Shown here one piece after another: positions 9,483 through 20,100 of a stretch of 38,965 nucleotides of DNA. This DNA comes from Betaproteobacteria bacterium (lineage in GTDB: Bacteria; Pseudomonadota; Gammaproteobacteria; Burkholderiales; Rhodocyclaceae): NCBI GenBank assembly GCA_009779355.1, contig WREK01000005.1, positions 1 through 38,965 of the forward strand, written 5' to 3'. Made by a program: the position numbers and the translations under genes. Within the stretch, counting starts at the first letter, position 1, and every line of letters starts with the position of its first letter. The notes beneath the pieces were generated by a model. That model was not told the origin of the DNA. It saw nothing but the letters and a program-made list of their open reading frames with translations, and searched no databases.

Positions 9483-10331
9483 ATGAATCCCGTGCTGAAA
9501 TACCGAGGTGGGAAATTACGGGAGATTCCTCGTTTCCTGCGCTATATCCCGAACGATTTCGACCGCTACATCGAACCTTTTCTGGGCGGTGGCTCGCTGT
9601 TTTTCCATACTGAACCAGCACGCGCGGTGCTCAACGATATCAACGCGCGGCTCATGAAGTTTTACCGGCAGCTCAGGGACGAATATCCACGGATGCGCGA
9701 ACAGCTTGATGCGCTTCAGGCGGAATATGAGGGCAACCAATGGGAGTATAAAAAACGGAAAGCAGAACAGCCGGACGAACGTGTTCCCAACGCCAATGAA
9801 GAGTTGTATTACCGTCTCCGCGCACTCTATAACCGTCCGGACGAAACCTGGCTGGAGGGTGTGCTGTACTTTTTCATCAACAAAACGGCCTATTCCGGCA
9901 TGCTCCGTTATAACCGGCGCGGTGACTACAACGTCCCTTTCGGAAGGTATCCGTACTTCAACGCGCAACGCGTGACGGTGCGGCACAGTGAATTGCTGCA
10001 GCAGGCAGAGCTTTTTAGTGTGGACTACAGCCAGATATTTTCAATGACAGAGAAAAACGACTTCATCTTTCTTGATCCGCCGTACGACTGTGTATTCAAT
10101 GAATACGGAAACATCGGATCCATGGGAGGGTTTGATGAAGCCGAACATCGCCGGCTTGCCGCCGACTTTGGGAGCCTTCACTGCCGCGCACTGATGGTGG
10201 TGGGCAAAACCCCACTGACCATGTCGCTTTATGGTGATTACGTTTGCGACGAGTATCACAAGAAATACGCCGTGAACATCCGCAACCGTTTCAACAACGA
10301 TTCGACGCACATCGTGGTGAAGAATTATTGA
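9483..10331 (+). CDS. D12-class N6-adenine DNA methyltransferase (Dam family), orphan
   Basis: KYRGGKLREI, FLGGGSLFF (AdoMet motif), FIFLDPPYDCVF (catalytic DPPY). Confidence 0.9.
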   Translation: MNPVLKYRGGKLREIPRFLRYIPNDFDRYIEPFLGGGSLFFHTEPARAVLNDINARLMKFYRQLRDEYPRMREQLDALQAEYEGNQWEYKKRKAEQPDERVPNANEELYYRLRALYNRPDETWLEGVLYFFINKTAYSGMLRYNRRGDYNVPFGRYPYFNAQRVTVRHSELLQQAELFSVDYSQIFSMTEKNDFIFLDPPYDCVFNEYGNIGSMGGFDEAEHRRLAADFGSLHCRALMVVGKTPLTMSLYGDYVCDEYHKKYAVNIRNRFNNDSTHIVVKNY

Positions 10332-10341
10332 GGCAGGCAGT

Positions 10342-11619
10342 TTACCGCTCGAACATGAGTTCTCCTTCCACCATCGTGTAGTGCACGCACCCTGGCAGTT
10401 CAAAGCCAAGGAAGGGGGTGTTCTTGCCCTGGCTTTTGAGGTTGTCGCGGTTGACGGTGAAACGGGCGGCAGGGTCGAAGATGCAGAGGTCGGCACGCGC
10501 GCCGGGGGCAAGGTGTCCGGCCTTGGTAATGCCAATGAGCCGTGCGGGTTCGGAGGTGATGCGGGTCAGGGCGTCGGCGAGCGGCAGGTTGTTTTCTTCG
10601 GCCCATTTGAGGGTGAGGGGTAGCAGGAGTTCAAGGCCGGTGGCGCCGGGGTCGGACTCGCTGAAGGGAATGAGCTTGCAGTCGTCGTCGACAGGGGTGT
10701 GGTCGGAGCATAAGGCGTTAATACGGCCTTCGAGCAGCCCTTTTGAGAGGGTGTTGCGGTCTTTTTGGCTGCGTAGCGGCGGGACGAGGTGGCAGTTGGT
10801 GTTGAAATGGCCAATGTCCTGGTCGCACAGGTGCAGGTGGTTGATGGAGATGTCGCAGGTGACATCCATTCCTTCCGTGCGGGCCTGTTCGATGAGGGCG
10901 AGACCCTCGGCGCTGGAAAGGCGGGTGATGTGGAGATGCGTGCCGGTGACTTTGGCAAGTTGCAGGTAGGTGAAGAGGGCAACGGTTTCAGCGGCTACGG
11001 GGATGCCGGTCAGGCCGAGGCGGCCAGCGGTTTCTCCATCATGGGCGTAGCCGCCACGGGCGAGGAAGGGAGCAGTGGGCTGAAGCCATACGCGGAAGCC
11101 GAAAGTGGCTGCGTATTGCATGGCGCGCATGAGCACCGTGGTGTCGAGGACTGGGACGTTGGCCTGGGAGAAGGCGAAACATCCGGCTTCGACCAGCTCG
11201 GCCATCTCAGAAAGGCGTTCTCCCTTGAGGCCGACGGTGAGCGCGCCAATGGGGTAGATGTGGGCACGGTTGAGTTTTTTGGCGCGGTAGCAAAGCATTT
11301 CGACGAGGCCCGGTTCATCGAGGGCAGGGTCGGTGTCGGGCGGGATCGCAACGCTGGTGACGCCTCCGGCCATGGCGGCTTCCATTTCGGATTCGAGGGT
11401 GGCCCGGTATTCGAAGCCGGGCTCACGCAGACGGGCGGCAAGGTCGATGAGTCCGGGGGCGACGACGAGGCCCGTTGCATCCAGGGTGCGTGCGGGCTGG
11501 AAACCGTCGGGGGCAGTGCCAAGGGCGGCGATTTTGCCGTCGGCAATGAAAATGTCCTGTACGCAGTCAATCTGGCGGGCAGGGTCAATGACCCGGCCAT
11601 TGGTGATGCAGATGTTCAT
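10342..11619 (-). CDS. pyrC: Dihydroorotase (PyrC, multifunctional-complex type)
   Basis: MNICITNGRVIDPARQIDCVQDIFIADGKIAALG...VVAPGLIDLAARLREPG...CSDHTPVDDDCK; follows pyrB. Confidence 0.92.
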   Translation of the reverse strand: MNICITNGRVIDPARQIDCVQDIFIADGKIAALGTAPDGFQPARTLDATGLVVAPGLIDLAARLREPGFEYRATLESEMEAAMAGGVTSVAIPPDTDPALDEPGLVEMLCYRAKKLNRAHIYPIGALTVGLKGERLSEMAELVEAGCFAFSQANVPVLDTTVLMRAMQYAATFGFRVWLQPTAPFLARGGYAHDGETAGRLGLTGIPVAAETVALFTYLQLAKVTGTHLHITRLSSAEGLALIEQARTEGMDVTCDISINHLHLCDQDIGHFNTNCHLVPPLRSQKDRNTLSKGLLEGRINALCSDHTPVDDDCKLIPFSESDPGATGLELLLPLTLKWAEENNLPLADALTRITSEPARLIGITKAGHLAPGARADLCIFDPAARFTVNRDNLKSQGKNTPFLGFELPGCVHYTMVEGELMFER

Positions 11620-11629
11620 CGTGTGTTCC

Positions 11630-12589
11630 TCATTGTCCGGCGAGCATGGACATGACTGCCATGCGCACAGCGATTCCGAAGGTGACTTGCGGCAGGATGA
11701 CGGCCTGGGCGCCGTCGGCGACGGCAGAGTCGATTTCGATGCCTCGATTGAGCGGTCCCGGGTGCATGACAATGGCGTCTGGTTTCGCAAGCGAAAGTTT
11801 TTCGGGGGTCAACCCCCACACTTTGTAGTACTCCTGCGGGGAGGGTAGCAGTGCGCCCGCCATGCGTTCGTTTTGCAGGCGCAGCATCATGACGACATCT
11901 ACGTCGCGCAGCCCTTCGCGCATGTCGTTGAAAGTGCGCACGCCCATGTTGTCGATGGAGGTGGGCAGGAGCGTTTTGGGGGCGATGACGCGTAGATCGG
12001 GAACGCCAAGGGTGGTGAGGGCGGCGATTTGCGAACGCGCGACCCGCGAGTGCAGCACGTCGCCAACGATGGCGATGGAAAGCTGGGTGAAGTCGTGCTT
12101 GTAGTGGCGGATCGTGTACATGTCCAACAGGCCCTGGGTGGGGTGGGCGTGCCGCCCGTCTCCGGCGTTGACGACGTGAATGTGGTCGCGGCCCGTAGCC
12201 AGGAGGTGTTGGGCGATGAGCACTGGCGCTCCGCTGGCGGAGTGGCGCACCACGAACATGTCGGCGTTCATCGCGCAGAGGTTGTCGATGGTGTCGAGCA
12301 GGCTTTCGCCTTTGGCAGCGGAACTGGTGGAGACGTTGAGGTTGACGACGTCGGCGGTCAGACGTTTGGCGGCAATCTCGAACGTGGTGCGGGTGCGGGT
12401 GGAGTTTTCGAAGAACAGGTTGAAGATGCTTTTGCCGCGCAGCAGGGGGAGCTTTTTGACTTCACGTTCGGCCACTTCGGTGAAGGGGGCGGCGGTGTCG
12501 AGGATGCGGATGATGACTTCGCGTGGCAGTCCATCGAGGGTGAGCAGGTGTTGCAGCTCACCGTGCATGTTGAGCTGTGGGTTACGCAT
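11630..12589 (-). CDS. pyrB: Aspartate carbamoyltransferase catalytic subunit
   Basis: [58 protein letters not shown]. Confidence 0.97.
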   Translation of the reverse strand: MRNPQLNMHGELQHLLTLDGLPREVIIRILDTAAPFTEVAEREVKKLPLLRGKSIFNLFFENSTRTRTTFEIAAKRLTADVVNLNVSTSSAAKGESLLDTIDNLCAMNADMFVVRHSASGAPVLIAQHLLATGRDHIHVVNAGDGRHAHPTQGLLDMYTIRHYKHDFTQLSIAIVGDVLHSRVARSQIAALTTLGVPDLRVIAPKTLLPTSIDNMGVRTFNDMREGLRDVDVVMMLRLQNERMAGALLPSPQEYYKVWGLTPEKLSLAKPDAIVMHPGPLNRGIEIDSAVADGAQAVILPQVTFGIAVRMAVMSMLAGQ

Positions 12590-13082
12590 GGATCAACCTC
12601 AGGGTCAGGTTGCCGTTTTCCGTCTGCACCAGGCGCAGGTTTTGCGAGGCGGGCAGCGGTTGAGGCAGGGTGTGGGCACAATAGCGGGCGGCGATGGGCA
12701 GTTCGCGTCCGCCGCGATCGACGAGTACGGCCAGTTCGACGCTGGCCGGGCGTCCAAAGTCGAAGATTTCGTTGAGCGCGGCACGGGTGGTACGCCCAGT
12801 GTAGAGCACATCGTCGACGAGAATGACGGGGGCATTTTCGATGGAAAACGGGATGTTGGTGCGTTGCGGGTTGGCATGCAGCCCTTTCGCGCCGTAGTCG
12901 TCACGGTAGAAGGAAATGTCGATGGCTCCGGGCGGTTGCTGGAGTTCAAGCAGGGTATGCAGCCGGCGCGCAAGCCATTCGCCGCCGGTGCGGATGCCAA
13001 TGAGGACGGTATCCGGTTGAAGCTGAGGACGTATTTGCTCGGCCAGTTGGCGGCAGAGGGTTTCTGCATCAGGAAGTTGCAT
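12582..13082 (-). CDS. pyrR: Bifunctional pyr operon regulator / uracil phosphoribosyltransferase
   Basis: [13 protein letters not shown]...DISFYRDDY...[28 protein letters not shown]. Confidence 0.95.
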   Translation of the reverse strand: MQLPDAETLCRQLAEQIRPQLQPDTVLIGIRTGGEWLARRLHTLLELQQPPGAIDISFYRDDYGAKGLHANPQRTNIPFSIENAPVILVDDVLYTGRTTRAALNEIFDFGRPASVELAVLVDRGGRELPIAARYCAHTLPQPLPASQNLRLVQTENGNLTLRLIHA

Positions 13083-13545
13083 GGCGAAGGGTGTCCAGGA
13101 AATGTTGCAGGATAAGTTGTGCGGCGATGGCATCAAGTTTTTTTTTCCGCACCTGCCAGTTTCTCATGCCTGCGTTGCGTAGGCTATAGTCGGCTTCAAC
13201 TGAACTGAGCCGCTCATCGATGAGATGCACGGGTAGATGGAAACGCCCGTGTAACTGATTGGCGAAACGCCGGCAGCGGGGTTCGAGCATGTGTTCGCCT
13301 TCACCGTCGAGCGGGCGTGGCAGGCCGATGACGAGGGCGACGGGTTGCCATTCTTCGATCAGGCGGGCGATGGCATTGAACCGCGCAGCGCCGGATTCGA
13401 GGGCGATTGTGGTGAGAGGGCGGGCAAGGCCGGTTTCGATCTCGCCAGTAGCGGTACCGATGCGGGCGAGACCGAAATCGAAACCGAGAAGGCAGCCGCG
13501 CGTGGGTAGGCAGAGGGAGTTTGTCTTGGCCGGGCCCTCAGGCAT
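13069..13545 (-). CDS. ruvX: Holliday junction resolvase-like RuvX (YqgF)
   Basis: [19 protein letters not shown]...[15 protein letters not shown]...[13 protein letters not shown]...[12 protein letters not shown]. Confidence 0.93.
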   Translation of the reverse strand: MPEGPAKTNSLCLPTRGCLLGFDFGLARIGTATGEIETGLARPLTTIALESGAARFNAIARLIEEWQPVALVIGLPRPLDGEGEHMLEPRCRRFANQLHGRFHLPVHLIDERLSSVEADYSLRNAGMRNWQVRKKKLDAIAAQLILQHFLDTLRHATS

Positions 13546-14110
13546 GCCCGGCAACCTCGCTGATCTGGGTGAGATCGATGCCGAGTTTTTGCACGGCGGC
13601 TGCCAGACGGGCTTCTGGCGGCATAGCAAAGACGATGGACATGTCGGCGGGGACGGTAAGCCAGGCGTTGTCGGCGAGTTCTTGTTCGAGTTGGCCTGCT
13701 GTCCAGGCAGCGAAACCAAGGCTGACGAGCACTTCGTGCGGTTCGCCCTCGCTACCGATGGATTGCAGGATGTCGCGGCTGCTGGTGAGGCCCACTTCGT
13801 CGTTGACGCGCAATGTGGAATGCCAGTCGCCGCTTGGGCGATGGAGGACGAATCCCCGGTCGGTCTGTACCGGGCCGCCGAAGTAGACGGGTTGCGAATT
13901 GAAAACCTGTGAGTCGAGCCTGAGTTCTACGCGCTCAAACAGTGTACCCAATGTCATGTCGAGTGGACGGTTGACGATGACACCGAGCGCGCCCTGGGCG
14001 GTATGTTCGGCGATGTAGGTGAGGGTACGGGCGAAATGCGGGTCGGCCATATGGGGCATGGCGACCAGAAAGTGATGTGTAAGGTTGTTCGGCACAGTAT
14101 CCATACGCAC
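13538..14110 (-). CDS. algH: YqgE/AlgH family protein
   Basis: [51 protein letters not shown]. Confidence 0.95.
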   Translation of the reverse strand: MRMDTVPNNLTHHFLVAMPHMADPHFARTLTYIAEHTAQGALGVIVNRPLDMTLGTLFERVELRLDSQVFNSQPVYFGGPVQTDRGFVLHRPSGDWHSTLRVNDEVGLTSSRDILQSIGSEGEPHEVLVSLGFAAWTAGQLEQELADNAWLTVPADMSIVFAMPPEARLAAAVQKLGIDLTQISEVAGHA

Positions 14111-14191
14111 ATTCTACGCTACCTGGATAGGCTGCGCGGTGTGCGAATTGAAACGGTGTACGCACATATACAGAGGCGTTGCGTTATAACG

Positions 14192-17100
14192 TCATGTGCG
14201 GGGGACGTAATTGGCAATCAGACCGAGCAGTTCTTCTTCCTGATATGGTTTGCCAAGGTAATGGTTTGCGCCGATTTCCATCGCGTAGTCACGGTGTTTG
14301 TCGGCAAGCCGTGAGGTAATCATAATGATCGGCACATTCTTCAGTTTGGCGTCGGCGCGGATGTTGCGGACGAGGTCGAAGCCGTCCATGCGCGGCATTT
14401 CGATGTCGGAGAGGATCACGTCGGGAATGTTGTCCATCAGCGACTCGATGGCGTCGACGCCATCTTTGGCGGTGATGACGCGATAGCCTTCACGCTCCAG
14501 CAAGCGGCTGGTGATCTTACGCACGGTCAGCGAGTCGTCGACCACCATGACCGTTGGTTCGTGTATGACTTCCGACTCCAGCAGGTCTTCGATCACCGCT
14601 GGTGCTGTTCCGAGAATCCTGCTTGCCTGAGCATAGCCGATCTCGCGGTTCGCCATCGCGACGGGATTGATGATGAGCACGATCTCGCCGTTGCCGAGTA
14701 CGGTGGCTCCAGACATGCCGACGACACGGGTAAGTTGCGGGCCGGCGTTTTTGACGATGATTTCCTGGTGGCCACGCAGGGCATCTACCTGTAGAGCCAG
14801 GGTCTGCCCGCCGGAATGCAGCAACAATATCCAGCTATAGCGGCCAATTTCCGGTCGGGCGAAAGGATTGCCGAACAGGTTCGGTAAGTAGTGATAGCTG
14901 TATTGCTGTCCAAGCCATTCGATACTGCCTTCTGCCCGCAGGCGATGGACTGCATCGGCCTTCAGTTCAATGATCTGCGAAATCATGCTGGCTGGGATCG
15001 CGTAGAGTTGAGACCCCGAACGCACTAGCAGAGCCTGGGTGACGGCCAGGGTGAGCGGTAGGTAGATGCTGAACATCGTCCCTTCGCCGGGAATGGTGGA
15101 GATGTCGACCCGCCCGCCAACTGCTGCGGTCTCGGCCTTCACGACATCCATACCGACTCCGCGTCCGGAAACGGCAGTTACTTTTTCGGCGGTCGTGAAG
15201 CCGGGAAGGAATATCAGATTCGAGAGCCGCCGTTCATCAGCAACCTCGTCAGGCCCGATCAAGCCATGTTCGCGGGCGCGCGCGGCGATGCGCTCGAAAT
15301 CCAGCCCTGCGCCGTCGTCGGCTAGTTCGATGACGATTTCGTTACCTTCCTGCCGTGTTGTGAGCGTGATCTGGCCGATTTCGGGTTTGCCTTTTGCCTG
15401 GCGCAATTCCAAAGGCTCGATGCCATGCGCCAGCGAGTTGCGCAACAGATGTTCGAGCGGTGCGACGATGCGGTCGAGCACACTACGGTCGATTTCGATG
15501 CCGCCGCCGCGGAGGTCGAGGTTGGCGCGTTTACCGAGTTCCTTGGCACCCTGGCGTACGATGCGGTATAGGCGCACGGCGAGGCTGTCGAACGGAACCA
15601 TGCGCACCTGCATCAGCGCTTGTTGCAGTTCGCGGGTGGTGCGTGCCTGACTGTGCAGGGCAATGTCGGCGCTGTCGAGGTTTTTCAGCAGATTTTGCTG
15701 CACCGTGGTGACGTCGTTGACGCTCTCGGCCATCATCCGTGTGAGTTCCTGCAGACGGGTGTAGCGATCCATCTCCAGCGGATCGAACTCGGCATGGCTC
15801 TTTTCGGCTTGGGCGATGCGGGTCTGCATCTGTACGTCGGCCTGGATTTCGACTTCGCGCAACTGGTTGCGCAGGCGGATGACGTTTTCGGTGAGATCGA
15901 GCAGGCTCCGGCGCAACTGGCGTAATTCACCTTCGATGCGGGTACGGGCTACGCCGATTTCGCTGGCATCATTGACGAAGCTATCCAGCAATTCCGCACG
16001 CACACGCAAGGCAGCGCTGAGGGCCTCGCTTTCGATCTGTGCGGCTTTGGGGGCGGCGGCGGTAGACTTTGTTTCCGGCAAGGACGCGACAACGAAGGGG
16101 AAACTGATCGTTTCGGCGTCCCTGTGCGTGAATTCGTCGTCGGCAAAGGGCTGGATAGGCGGTTCGGTTGGCTCGGGCACAGTTTCGATAGCGGGCACTT
16201 TGGAGGCTGGGTCTGCCAGTGCAGCAACCATCTGTTCGATGCCGTCCAGCGCGGAATCGATTTCGTCAACGAGTGATGTAATGTTGTCCCCGGCGCTGAG
16301 TGCCGACTCTACACGGGATTCAAGCTGGTGTATCTGGTTGCCCAGGATCATTGCCCCAGCCATTCTCGCACTGCCCTTGAGGGTGTGTAGTTGCCGTTTC
16401 ACAAGCATGGGATGCTTGGTGCTGGCGAGATCATTGCCCCAGGCGCGCGAAGTGACGTGCAACTCGTTTATCAGTTCCCCAGCTTCTTCAAGGAAGATCG
16501 GAAGCAGTTGTTCGTCGATTTCGTCGTGGACGCCCGGTTGGGCGCTTACCATCAAGGAGGAGGGTTTCGGCGAGGAGGGCTTTTTCGGCGAAGAAGACGG
16601 TTTCAGCGCGATTTCGGGTTTGGTGACTGCAACGGCTTCAGGGAAATTTTTCGCCACGGCCTCGGCAATGGCCTTGTCGTCGGATTTTGTTGTGTCGATT
16701 ACCTGTTCATGACCAATCCTGTCGAGTTGTTCGATCAGTTCCGGCGTTTCCAGCGGCATGTGCAGACCGATGACTGTGATCAGCATGCTGTCCAGCGTGT
16801 CGGTACAGGTCTTGAGCAAAGCCAGTTCGTTGGCTCTTGGCGGGCGGTTCAGGTCATGGATGCGTTGTTGTGCCAGTTCCAGTGCTTTGCCGAGCGTGTA
16901 AAGCGGGGTACAGCGCGCAGTACCTGAGATACCTGCGCATGAGTGTGCGGCACGCAAGGAGGCTTCCGGCAGCAGCAGCGTGGGATTGTTAGCAAGATGG
17001 CCCAATTCCTGGTGTAGCGTGAAGATGTGCGCCTGGGCTTCGGCTATGTAGAGTTCAAACAACGTCCGTGATATTTCAACATCGTCGATATAGAGTGTGT

Positions 17101-20100
17101 CGTAATCGGGCTTGGCCGATGGTTTTTCAGCGGCAGGACTGGTTTGAACCTTTTCGTCCAAAAAGTCGGGAGTCTTTTGATACGGTTTCGGGAGATCTTC
17201 GATTTCATCAACGCTTGCTTCGCTTACCTGATCACGCGTTGTGGGAATTTCGTCCAGAAAGTATTCCTGTTCATTTTCATTGGGGGGAGGTTGATCCCCT
17301 CCGGTCTCCTGATCGGAGATTTCCAGATACAGTTCGCGGAAGCCTTCAGTTTCATGAATGTTTGTTTCGCTTACCCCGTCACTTATTGCGGGGATTGAAC
17401 CCGACCCGGGTTCGGGCGTTTCGCTCTTGGATAGTTCAAGGTCGAATTCGAGCGTTTTTTCCTCGAATGCCTCAAGACTGGATTCAGAGGGGGCGCCCAC
17501 AGATATCTCAAGGTCGAATTCGATAGGCGTTTTGCTCCTGGATGGTTCAAGATCGAATTCGAGCGGTTTTTTCTCGGATACCTCAAGGCTGGATTCAGAG
17601 GGGGCGCCCACGGATATCTCAAGGTCGAATTCGATGGGCGTTTCGCTCCTGGATGGTTCAAGGTCGAATTCGAGCGGTTTTTTCTCGGATACCTCAAGGC
17701 TGGATTCAGAGGGGGCGCCTACGGATATCTCAAGGTCGAATTCGATGGGCGTTTTACTCCTGGATGGTTCAAAACCAGATTTAGGCGTTTTGCTCCTGGA
17801 TGGCTCAAAACCAGATTTGGGCGTTTTGCTCCTGGATGGTTTAAAGCTGGATTTGGGCGTTGGTTCAATGTCGAATTCGAGTATCTTGTGCTCGGATGGC
17901 CTGAAATCGAATTTAAGCGAGGGCTTTTCGCTCTCAGATGTCTCAGTTTCAAGGCCTATTTTTTCGAGATTGAAATCTTCGCGTTCTCCAAGCTTTCTGC
18001 CAAGTTCAAATGTGAACGGTGAAAAATCAAAAGGCTCGAATTTTGGCACGGCCGGTCGCTTTGGCTTACCGGGTGTGGGATATTTTGCTGCTTTGGAGGG
18101 TAAGGTTTCGGGTTCGTCGCTTTGGGATGTTTCAGGCGCGATAGTCTCAGCGCGGCTTTCTTCGTCGAACACTCCAGGCTCGTCAAGCGAGATGATATCG
18201 ATATCGTCGTCGTCGACAAACTCGTATGGCGTGCCTTCTGGCGTGGGGGGGGCGAAGCCCGGTTCTTCGGCTTCCGGTTCTTCGACTTGCCAGGTGTCGA
18301 GACCGGAAGAACTGGGCGGGATTTCGGGCAAGCTTTCCGGTTCGCCGGCAGCTTGTTCGGATACGGCTTCGGGCGTGGTTTTGAATTCAGGCGCGGTGAG
18401 CGGAACGAATTCTTCGCTTGGCGCACCGCTGCTGCGCAGGTGTTCAGCTTGCGCCAGGAGTGTCGAGACATCGCGCCAGTATTTGGACTTTTTGTCGATC
18501 TGGTTGACCCAGGCCATGAACTCGTCATGAGCAGTGGAGAGCAGTTCCAACAGCGGCGGGGTGATCTGCCATTCGAGTTGTAGCCAGCGGTTGAGGGTCT
18601 GTTCCAGTCCCCAGGCGGCTTCGCCCAGGTCGGTCAGGCCGACCATGCGGCCACTGCCTTTGAGGGTATGAAAACTGCGCCGGATGACAGTAAGATTGTC
18701 GCGCGCGTCGGGTGAGGCGCGAAGCAGTTCGAGATGTTCGATCACCGATTCCAGCACTTCGTGTGCTTCTTCAATGAAGATGGCAAGCAACTCGGCATCG
18801 AGGTCTGCTTGAGGTGTGGTCGACGAAATGTGGGTGGCGACTGGTGGCGAAACGGGTTTTGCGGACAGTTCCAGCAGCGCCTCTACATCTTGCGCATCTG
18901 CCTCGGTTTCGATCACGAAGGTCGGGAAAGTCTCGACGCCGTCGATCGGGCCGGAAGGTGTCTGTGGTTCTGCGGTAGCCGGAATCGCAGGGATATCGGG
19001 CAGTTCCGGCAGGTCGATGCTGAAAATTTCTGGTTTGACAGAAACGGTGGGCGGACTCAGGAACTGGATAATAGATGTGCGATTGTATGGCAGCGACTGA
19101 ACGAAGAAGCCCAGAGCCGAGAAACGTCGCGCGAGTTCGGTGAGTTCGGCATCATCGACAGGCGAATCTTCCGGGGTCAGACGGGTGATGATTTCACCGG
19201 CTTCCCGAATCAGGGAGATGGCATCGTTCTCGTTGAGCAGGGACAATGCGCCCTCGATCTGGTGCAGCGGCGCGTGCAAGGTTTGCAACGGCGCGCGTTT
19301 CGAGTGGTCACGGAAAAAGTCGTCAAGGGTTTGTTCGATGGCAGCGAGGCTGGAAAGAATTTCGCGTGAGAGTTGCGCGATAGCTTCTTTTTCCTGTTGT
19401 TTGCGTGCGGATTCGACACTGGTCGTGCTGGGTTGCGCGTCAAGTTCTTCGCCGCGCGCAAGCGCCTCCAGTCTGGAGAGCGCCTCGCCCGCCTGAGTCT
19501 GGAAGCTGGGGTCAGGAAGTGCACGACCAAGGGCCACTTCCGCTAGCAGGAGGGCAGTGGCGAATTCGAGAGCGATAGGTTCGGAGTAACGCTGCGGGTT
19601 CGCGTCCAACCAGGCGATGAAACGGCACATGCCGCCAAGCAGCCGGTAGAGAACGGGACGACCGAGCGGAGTGGTGGATTTCGTGAAAGCTTCGATCTGG
19701 GCGTTGAATGTGGACAGCGCCGACGTGCCCTGTTCGCCAAAGGTGTTCCATTTATCCTTGATGCGGGTGAGTTCCGTGTGTAGTTCCTGGAGCAACGGCC
19801 CCAGGGGCAGGTCACTGACAATTGCATCTTCTTCGGGAATCAGGGAGTCGAGTTGCCATGCCTGGCGCGTCGCTTGCTGGATCGGTGTGGAGGCGGGCTG
19901 GCTGGCGACGTGGTAGAGCAGTTCGCGCAACAGGCGTTCGGGCAAGACTTGTGGGCCATCCCCGAGGCGGTGCAACTGAGACTCGATCCGGGTCAGCAGA
20001 TGTCTGGTGCCAAGCTGTTCATCAGCCGACATGGTGGAGAACGCGTCGACGAATGCTTGCCCGGCCCACCACAGGGAGCGCATCCCTGGATTGTCTTCGG

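Noticed and set aside
10789-11655. 288-aa plus-strand ORF antisense to pyrC
   Set aside because: Gly/Val/Glu-rich shadow ORF fully overlapping dihydroorotase.
17358-18530. 390-aa Ser-rich plus-strand ORF antisense to chpA
   Set aside because: Mirror of the repetitive E/F/D/S/P-coding linker of chpA; low-complexity composition without recognisable family; explained by the sense gene.
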